Below, piece after piece: positions 58,995-64,000 of a DNA stretch of 64,000 nt. The notes beneath the pieces were generated by a model. The model searched no databases and had not been told where the DNA came from. It saw only the letters and a program-made list of their open reading frames with translations. This stretch comes from Paractinoplanes maris (GTDB lineage: Bacteria; Actinomycetota; Actinomycetes; Mycobacteriales; Micromonosporaceae): NCBI RefSeq assembly GCF_023544465.1, contig NZ_JALPVL010000008.1, positions 124,001 to 188,000 on the forward strand, read 5' to 3'. Every line of letters starts with the position of its first letter. The stretch's first letter is position 1. Made by a program: the position numbers and the translations under genes.

Positions 58995-59138
58995 TGCCGC
59001 TTCGGAATCCCGGCCGAGGAGCGAGCCGACTGCCTTGCCGGCACCCACGGCGAGAATTCCGGTCAAAAAAGCTCCTAGAGCCAGTGCGGGCCAACTCAGC
59101 GTGCTTCGCGAAGTCTCGGCTTCTCGCCGTTCGACCAC
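58887..59138 (-). CDS. Small membrane protein (antisense partner)
   Basis: 83 residues: charged N-terminus MVERREAETSRSTLS, then two hydrophobic segments (WPALALGAFLTGILAVGAGKAVGSLLG and ALLTQIIVALALAGSTGVAFG) and a basic end (RARWRALRRR). GTG start with GGAGG at a good 9-base distance. It overlaps the end of the plus-strand gene 58605-58994. I judge it real on the strength of the ribosome site and the two clean membrane segments, but one of the two genes could still be spurious. Confidence 0.55.
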   Translation of the reverse strand: MVERREAETSRSTLSWPALALGAFLTGILAVGAGKAVGSLLGRDSEAALLTQIIVALALAGSTGVAFGSSDVLRARWRALRRR

Positions 59139-59458
59139 GATGCAACACCTCCACGGGTCCGTGATCTGGCTTCCTCCAGGGCGCTGCGCCGTCCGTCGGT
59201 GAGTTCGTTGAGCCTAATGGCTACTGAACAGTAGGAAACAGGATTGCCGCCAATCCGACGACGCGTCGTCGCAAGGCTGACAGGGGGCCTGAGACTTCGA
59301 GCCTAGTGGATCGACCATTGACTATCTACACTGTCGGGTGGAGCGATGATCACTGTCAGTGATTCAGTGACTCGTCTTGCGACAGCCGAACGGAGGCGTC
59401 GGTGGCGGCGGCTCGCGTTGTCCGCCTGTTGTGCCGCGCCTCGATCAAGGAGGCGAAC
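59139..59458. promoter_or_regulatory. Intergenic region with two palindromes upstream of the DUF397 gene
   Basis: CTACTGAACAGTAG (59221-59234; 6-bp arms) and ATCACTGTCAGTGAT (59349-59363; 7-bp arms) are perfect palindromes, the second followed by a further CAGTGA. They are candidate operators for the XRE regulator or another factor. No gene was found; the 57-base open frame extension before the DUF397 start is not convincing. Confidence 0.55.
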
Positions 59459-59659
59459 GTGACGGATCCCGACCAGATCAAACCTCGCTGGCGCACCAGC
59501 ACCCGCAGTGGGGGTGGGGATTGCGTCGAGGTGGCCTTCGTCGACGACACCGTGTGGGTCCGGGATTCCAAGGACGCCGGCGGCCCCGTGTTGACCTTCA
59601 GCCGGGACGAATGGCGCGCCTTCCTCGACGACCTTCCCGCGCGGCCGAGACCTGAGTGA
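59459..59659 (+). CDS. DUF397 protein, partner of the XRE regulator
   Basis: 66 residues. The family pattern is complete: PRWRTSTRSGGGDCVEVAFVDDTVWVRDSKDAGGPVLTFSRDEWRAFLDDL. DUF397 proteins accompany DUF5753 regulators across actinobacteria and probably antagonise them (family knowledge). I start at GTG 59459, where AAGGAGG lies 6 bases upstream; a longer frame (59402) lacks an SD. Confidence 0.9.
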   Translation: MTDPDQIKPRWRTSTRSGGGDCVEVAFVDDTVWVRDSKDAGGPVLTFSRDEWRAFLDDLPARPRPE

Positions 59660-60091
59660 GAACGGCGGGCGGGGGCAGCACGGCCTGTAGTGGTTCGTCA
59701 CTTCCATATGCACCGATTCCTTGACCGGGTCAGATACCCAGCTTGAGTTCTGGCCGCCTCAGGAACTGGGCGAGACAGGTGCCTCCTGAGATCAGTTACC
59801 TATCGCCGATCGGCGTGAGGTTCTCTGCAGACCGAGAGCGACACGCGCCGTCGCTCGCGTCTACCTCTCGGGTGGCTTCAGCCCGCAGACGATAAAGCTG
59901 AGCTGGTCACGACCTCGACCGTCCCGGTCGACAGTCGGGTATTCGGAACTCCGGCACCACAGGCGCGTACCGGCCGGCCTCCGTCGGTCGAACCCATCTC
60001 GATGCTGTGTATCGGATCGGCTCATCTGAGCCGACTGTGAAGCGCTGGGCGACGAGATCGCGCGGCGCGGTCGGGCCACTATCGTGATGGC
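59660..60091. other. Gene-free stretch
   Basis: 432 bases between the DUF397 and HhH genes with no convincing open frame, no repeat and no recognisable RNA. It contains TATCGTGATGG just before the HhH start, a possible -10 region for a leaderless message. Confidence 0.5.
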
Positions 60092-60313
60092 GTGAGTACC
60101 CGGGATGTGCCGGCGCGGATCGGTGACCTGCCGCCGATCGGGCGGCCGGCCAACAGCGCCTTGCTCGCCGCCGGTATCACGACGTTGGCGCAGGTGGCGG
60201 CTCGCAGCCGGAGCGAACTGCTGGGCATGCACGGGGTCGGGCCGAAGGCGGTCGGCATCCTGGCCACCGCGCTGGCGGAGCGCGGCCTGGGCCTCGCCGA
60301 CAAGCAGCGGTAG
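60092..60313 (+). CDS. Small helix-hairpin-helix DNA-binding protein
   Basis: 73 residues. DLPPIGRPANSALLAAGITTLAQVAARSRSELLGMHGVGPKAVGILATALAERGLGLA contains a helix-hairpin-helix motif (MHGVGPKAVGIL), as in the RNA polymerase alpha C-terminal domain or DNA ligase HhH domains. Probably binds DNA non-specifically or helps transcription; function unknown. GTG start without SD, possibly leaderless. Convergent with the MmyB-type gene 57 bases downstream. Confidence 0.8.
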   Translation: MSTRDVPARIGDLPPIGRPANSALLAAGITTLAQVAARSRSELLGMHGVGPKAVGILATALAERGLGLADKQR

Positions 60314-60370
60314 GTCACGCCCGGCCGCGTCGGCGTTCTCCTCGCCGCGGAGGCTTTCGGGGCGGGCCGA

Positions 60371-61219
60371 TCACATCAGCTGAGCGCCTGAGCCGGAGAC
60401 CAGGGCCAGGCGCAGGCGGGTTTCGTCGTCGGTGTCGGCGGCGGCGGTGAGGATGACTATTTTGAGCTCGGCGTCGCCGTCGGTCAGGACGTCGCAGTCG
60501 ACGGCTATCGGGCCCACCGTGGGGTGGTCGACGATCTTGTGGTCCTCGCGGTGGGAGCCGACGCCGCCCGCGGCCCACAGCTCGGCGAAGCGGCGGTTGC
60601 CCTCGGTCAGGTCGCGGACCAGCTTGGTCAGGCGGCGGTGGCCCGGGAAGCGGCCGGTCGCCCGGCGCAGGTCGGAGACGATGGCCGCCTCGGTCACCTC
60701 GCGCGCGAACGACGTCACCGGCCACTGTGAGAGTCGCGGTGTGTGGCCCTCGGCCGGGAAGCTGTCGCGGGCGAAGTTGCGCAGCGGGGGCGGCACGGCC
60801 GACGGGTCGCCGAGCAGGGCCGCCCACCCACGGTTCCACGAGATCAGCTGCCAGTCGGCGGCGAAGACGGCCACCGCGGCGGTGTCGCCGAGCCGGGTCA
60901 GCATGCGCTGCAGGCCGGGCGGCACGTGGTCGGAGATGTCGGCCGGCGGGACGTGCCCGGCCAGGCGGTAGAGGTGGTCCCGCTCGGCCGTGGTGAGCTG
61001 CAGTGCCCGGGCCAGCGCGGCCACGACCTGGGCCGACGGCGACGCGAAACGTCCCTGCTCCAGGCGTACGACGTAGTCGACCGAGATGCCGGCCAGGTCG
61101 GCCAGCTCCTCCCGGCGCAGACCGGCGGCCCGGCGTGCGTGGGCGCTGGGCAGGCCCACGGCGGCCGGGGTCAGACGGTCCCGCCAGGTGCGCAGGGCAG
61201 CTCCGAGTTCGGTGGTCAT
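60371..61219 (-). CDS. MmyB-type XRE transcriptional regulator
   Basis: 282 residues. N-terminal helix-turn-helix (RAAGLRREELADLAGISVDYVVRLEQGRFASPSAQVVAALARAL) followed by an MmyB-like PAS ligand domain (VFAADWQLISWNRGWAALLGDPSAVPPPLRNFARDSF; IVSDLRRATGRFPGHRRLTKLVRDL; HREDHKIVDHPTVGPIAVDCDVL). It diverges from a short-chain dehydrogenase 87 bases away, the usual arrangement, which it probably regulates (family knowledge). ATG 61219. Confidence 0.93.
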   Translation of the reverse strand: MTTELGAALRTWRDRLTPAAVGLPSAHARRAAGLRREELADLAGISVDYVVRLEQGRFASPSAQVVAALARALQLTTAERDHLYRLAGHVPPADISDHVPPGLQRMLTRLGDTAAVAVFAADWQLISWNRGWAALLGDPSAVPPPLRNFARDSFPAEGHTPRLSQWPVTSFAREVTEAAIVSDLRRATGRFPGHRRLTKLVRDLTEGNRRFAELWAAGGVGSHREDHKIVDHPTVGPIAVDCDVLTDGDAELKIVILTAAADTDDETRLRLALVSGSGAQLM

Positions 61220-61306
61220 GGTGCCGATTGTTGCTCGCCCGGAGCCGATGAGGGTGGTAAGGCTCTTCCCTGGTTGGTCGCTCGGGGAAGTCCAACTATT
61301 GGGTCC

Positions 61307-61996
61307 ATGACGATCACCTTTATCACCGGGGCCAACAAGGGCCTCGGATACGAGACCGCCCGCCGCCTGGTCGACGCCGGCCACACCGTGGTGCTGGGCG
61401 CCCGGGACGGCGCGGTCGCCGCGGACAAGCTCGGCGTGCGCTGGGTCCGGATCGACGTCACCGACGAGGCGTCGGTCCGGGCCGCCGCGGCCGACGTGGA
61501 GCAGCACGAGGGCGTCGTGGACGTGCTCATCAACAACGCCGGCGTGCACGGCCCGATGGGTGACCCGAGCGGCCTGACCGGCGACGAGCTGCTCGGCGTG
61601 CTCGACGTCAACCTGGTCGGCGTCGTCCGGACCACCACCGCGTTCCTGCCACTGCTGCGCCGGTCGGCCGACCCGGTCATCATCAACGTGAGCAGCGCGA
61701 TGGGCTCGCTCGCGGCCACCCACGACCCGGCACGGGCCGAGTCGGGCGTCGTCGCCCCGGCGTACACGTCGTCCAAGGCCGCCCTGACCATGCTGACCAC
61801 CCAATACGCCAAGGGCCTGCCGGACATCCGGATCAACGCGGCCGACCCCGGCTACACCGCGACCGATCTCAACGGCCACTCCGGCCCGCAGACCGTCACC
61901 GAGGGCACCGACGCGATCGTCGCCTTGGCCACCGAGGGCCCGGGCCACGGCTCCGGCCGCTTCGTCGACCGCCACGGCGAGATCGCCTGGTCGTGA
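61307..61996 (+). CDS. Short-chain dehydrogenase/reductase
   Basis: 229 residues. Cofactor motif TGANKGLGYE, LINNAGVHGP, catalytic Ser in VIINVSSAMGSLA and Tyr-x3-Lys in APAYTSSKAAL (with one residue less between Ser and Tyr than the classical type not assessed). NADP(H) use is likely from the Arg/Asp pattern (GARDGAVAA). Divergent from the MmyB regulator. Substrate unknown. Confidence 0.93.
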   Translation: MTITFITGANKGLGYETARRLVDAGHTVVLGARDGAVAADKLGVRWVRIDVTDEASVRAAAADVEQHEGVVDVLINNAGVHGPMGDPSGLTGDELLGVLDVNLVGVVRTTTAFLPLLRRSADPVIINVSSAMGSLAATHDPARAESGVVAPAYTSSKAALTMLTTQYAKGLPDIRINAADPGYTATDLNGHSGPQTVTEGTDAIVALATEGPGHGSGRFVDRHGEIAWS

Positions 61997-61998
61997 GC

Positions 61999-62118
61999 CG
62001 AGTCCCCGCGGGAGGCAGCGTTGTCGGCTGATCCCCCGCGGGAGGTGGCGTTGTCGGCTGATCCTCCGTGGGAGGCGGTGTCGTGGGCTGATCCTCCGCG
62101 GGAGGCGGCGTCGGGGGT
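61999..62118. repeat. Four-copy 30-bp tandem repeat between convergent genes
   Basis: Units of the type TGATCC(C/T)CCGCGGGAGG(C/T)GGCG-TTGTCGGC, each 30 bases, with a CCCGCGGG core that can fold. The array starts right after the SDR stop and ends at the stop of the minus-strand gene (62118), as in the array at 5625-5890. Confidence 0.85.
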
Positions 62119-62672
62119 CAGTTCAGCGCGGATTCGTAGGCCAGGGAGACGGTGAGGATGTCGCCGTCGGCCGAGGCGTAGAACATCTGGCGGCCCCCGG
62201 GGCCGGGCGTGGTGCCGTGGCTGGCGAACAGACCGTTGCCGGCGTCGCGGCAGCCCGCCCGGACCTCGTCGGGCGACGAGTGCTGGACCGTGCGGACCGC
62301 CCACTCGGCCAGCGCGTCGCACGCCGCTGTGCCGGCCGAAGCGGTGGTCCAGGTGGCGACGAAGCCGGTCTCGGCCCGGCCGTCGTGGACGACCCCGAGG
62401 CGTACGCCGCCGCGGATCTCGGGGGTGCCGGTCTGGCCGTCCTGGGGGAGCAGCGCGACGGGATCGGCGCTGCTCCAGCCGCGGGGTCCGCCGATGGCGA
62501 GCGCCTGGCGCAGGGCCGCCTCGGTGGACCTGGTCCGCGGGTCGTCGGCGCGGGGCCACAGCCAGACGGCCACCCCGGCCGCCGCCACCAGCGCCACCGC
62601 GACGGCGATGACCACCCGGCTCGCCGTGGCGGCCCGGGGCGCGGGACGCTCAGTGATCGCATCGATCGACAT
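62118..62672 (-). CDS. Membrane-anchored protein of unknown function
   Basis: 184 residues. Cytoplasmic start, one membrane segment (RVVIAVAVALVAAAGVAVWLW), then an extracytoplasmic domain with two cysteines (GTAACDALAEW and RAGCRDAGNG), probably disulfide-linked, and the sequence GVVHDGRAETGFVATWTTAS. No family recognised. Convergent with the SDR gene across the 30-bp repeats; 30 bases upstream of its start is the end of the UvrA-like gene, read in the opposite order (both minus strand: UvrA-like first). Confidence 0.7.
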   Translation of the reverse strand: MSIDAITERPAPRAATASRVVIAVAVALVAAAGVAVWLWPRADDPRTRSTEAALRQALAIGGPRGWSSADPVALLPQDGQTGTPEIRGGVRLGVVHDGRAETGFVATWTTASAGTAACDALAEWAVRTVQHSSPDEVRAGCRDAGNGLFASHGTTPGPGGRQMFYASADGDILTVSLAYESALN

Positions 62673-62702
62673 GCGTTCATAGTGTGACGGCCGCGCAACC
62701 GG

Positions 62703-64000
62703 TCAGCCGAGGTGGGAGGCCAGCCAGGGTCCGGTCACGCTGGCGGGGTCGGCGGCCACCTCGGCCGGGGTGCCGGTGGCGACGATGCGGCCGCCGGCCG
62801 GGCCGCCGGTCGGGCCCATGTCGATCAGCCGGTCGGCGGCGGCCAGGACGTCCAGGTCGTGGTCGATGACGACGATCGTCGCCCCGGAGTCCAGGAGACG
62901 GTCGAAGACCCCGGCCAGCGTACGGATGTCGACCGGATGCAGCCCGGTCGAGGGCTCGTCCAGCACGTAGAGCACGTCGCGCTGGCTGCTGCGCAGGCGA
63001 GCCGCGATGCGCAGGCGCTGGGACTCGCCACCGGACAGCGACGGGGTGGGCTCGCCCAGGCGCAGATAGCCCAGCCCCACGTCGAGGATGGGCCGCAGCG
63101 GACGGACGATCGCCGGCACCGCGGCGTAGTGCTCCAGAGCCTGCTGCACGGTCAGGTCGAGCACGGCCGCGATGGTCAGGTCGTCCACCCGTACGGAAAG
63201 GGTCTCGGGGTTGAACCGGGCGCCGTGACAGGTGGGGCACTCGACGTTGATGTCGGGCAGGTATTGCACGTCGAGGTCGATCGAGCCCAGGCCTTTGCAG
63301 GTGGGGCACTGACCCTGTTTGGTGTTGAACGAGAAGTGCCCGGCCGGGCGGCCGGATGCGGTGGCGAAGTGGGCGCGGATCGCGTCGAAGGCGCCCGAGT
63401 ACGTGCTCGGCGTGGAGCGCGCGTTGAGCCCGATCGGGGTGGCGTCGATCTCCACCACCTGGCGCAGCGGGCCCAGATCGAGCGACTTCACGTGGGCCGG
63501 CAGATCGGCCCCGGCCAGCCGGGCGCGGGCCGCGGGCACCAGGCTGTCGAGCACGAGCGCGGTCTTGCCGGCACCGGACGGGCCGGCCACCCCGGTCAGC
63601 CGGTTGATGCCGAAGGCAGCCGAGACGTCGTGCAGGTTCCACAGCCGCTCGACCTCGATCGTGATCGAGGCGCCGGCCGGCGGCCGGGGCGAGCGCGACA
63701 CCGCCGGCTGCCCGGCCAGGAACGGTCCGATGATCGACTTCCGGTTGGTCTCCAGCGACGCGACCGGGCCCTGGGCCAGGATCGTCCCGCCCAGCCGGCC
63801 CGCGCCCGGGCCCATCTCGATGACCCAGTCGGCCGTCCGGATCACGTCCAGGTCGTGCTCGACGATCACCACCGAGTTGCCGTTGGCGGCCAGCGCGGCG
63901 ATCGTCTTGCGCAGCCCCTCGACGTTGCTCGGGTGCAGCCCGACCGACGGCTCGTCGAGCACATAGAGCATGCCGGTGGTGGTGGACCGGACCGTCGAGG
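62703..64000 (-). CDS. UvrA-like ATPase, 5' end beyond the window
   Basis: The visible 432 residues are the C-terminal half of a UvrA-type protein. They contain the end of the first ATPase (VLYVLDEPSVGLHP, VVIVEHDLDVI), then the second ATPase with Walker A GPSGAGKTALVLDSL, two CxxC zinc pairs (CPTCKGLG and CPTCHGARFNPE), signature LSGGESQRLRIAARL, Walker B VLYVLDEPSTGLHP and H-loop VIDHDLDVL. Frame continues open to the window edge. Several actinobacteria carry an extra UvrA paralogue involved in drug resistance; whether this is the repair UvrA or such a paralogue cannot be decided without the N-terminal part. Confidence 0.9.
   Translation of the reverse strand, partial: STVRSTTTGMLYVLDEPSVGLHPSNVEGLRKTIAALAANGNSVVIVEHDLDVIRTADWVIEMGPGAGRLGGTILAQGPVASLETNRKSIIGPFLAGQPAVSRSPRPPAGASITIEVERLWNLHDVSAAFGINRLTGVAGPSGAGKTALVLDSLVPAARARLAGADLPAHVKSLDLGPLRQVVEIDATPIGLNARSTPSTYSGAFDAIRAHFATASGRPAGHFSFNTKQGQCPTCKGLGSIDLDVQYLPDINVECPTCHGARFNPETLSVRVDDLTIAAVLDLTVQQALEHYAAVPAIVRPLRPILDVGLGYLRLGEPTPSLSGGESQRLRIAARLRSSQRDVLYVLDEPSTGLHPVDIRTLAGVFDRLLDSGATIVVIDHDLDVLAAADRLIDMGPTGGPAGGRIVATGTPAEVAADPASVTGPWLASHLG

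Noticed and set aside
59861..60232. 123-residue minus-strand open frame
   Set aside because: It overlaps the HhH gene, has shadow-like Arg/Ser composition and no ribosome site.

Overview
The window is very GC-rich actinobacterial DNA. GTG starts, ATGA/GTGA stop-start overlaps, paired XRE-DUF5753/DUF397 genes, an MmyB-type regulator beside an SDR, and several leaderless-looking starts all fit. The overall style suggests a Micromonosporaceae-like (Actinoplanes-type) soil actinomycete; that placement is inference, since no rRNA or tRNA gene is present. No prophage, insertion sequence, CRISPR array or tRNA was recognised. The window reads as ordinary chromosome with some accessory patches.

Layout: 1-4203 is a sugar ABC importer (two permeases, lipoprotein) with its LacI regulator, all on the minus strand. 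4619-7361 holds an NADP-binding dehydrogenase, two blocks of short tandem repeats, a Pro/Ser-rich membrane protein and RNase HI. 7425-12576 is an overlapping operon of two ABC-2 exporters plus a LuxR-type two-component system. 12711-16121 is a flavin/Fe-S electron-transfer module (secreted tail protein, ApbE, haem-type membrane protein, NuoF-like protein, ferredoxin), which runs convergently into an alkaline phosphatase. 17667-22128 contains a membrane protein of unknown function and a large secreted Calx-beta protein behind a c-di-GMP-I riboswitch. 22187-26471 is a TetR-controlled heterodimeric ABC exporter. 26598-31442 has a PAS-GGDEF-EAL protein, a sulfatase-fold membrane enzyme and a discoidin-domain membrane protein.

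31443-32213 is non-coding and ends in a 160-bp imperfect palindrome. 32214-36306 carries a secreted unknown protein, an acetyltransferase, CbiZ, a DUF1684 protein and a GH13 enzyme. 36362-38644 is a compact RNA-repair cassette (RNA ligase, HD-Pnk, DUF3253). 38696-45111 holds an acetyltransferase, a small-molecule kinase, a PrsW-like protease, two MFS transporters, a repeat-tailed membrane protein and a DinB-like protein. 45158-49469 is a signalling/redox block (cNMP-domain histidine kinase, receiver-thioredoxin reductase fusion, NAD kinase-GNAT fusion). 49661-54147 contains a secreted protease-lectin, a PEP-mutase-like enzyme, an ArsR-SRPBCC pair, a small coiled coil and an unusual methyltransferase. 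54237-57245 is the molybdate operon (HTH-TOBE regulator, modABC). 57246-59659 is an XRE/DUF397 island with two small membrane proteins. 60092-64000 ends with an HhH protein, an MmyB-SDR pair, a tandem-repeat block, a membrane-anchored protein and a truncated UvrA-like ATPase.

Connections worth most attention: the c-di-GMP riboswitch and the c-di-GMP enzyme lie 4.5 kb apart; one near-identical LacI-type palindrome sits in front of both the sugar-transport operon and the distant protease-lectin gene; and the RNA ligase/HD-Pnk/DUF3253 genes overlap as one operon. All calls come from reading the sequence by eye; no database search was run.
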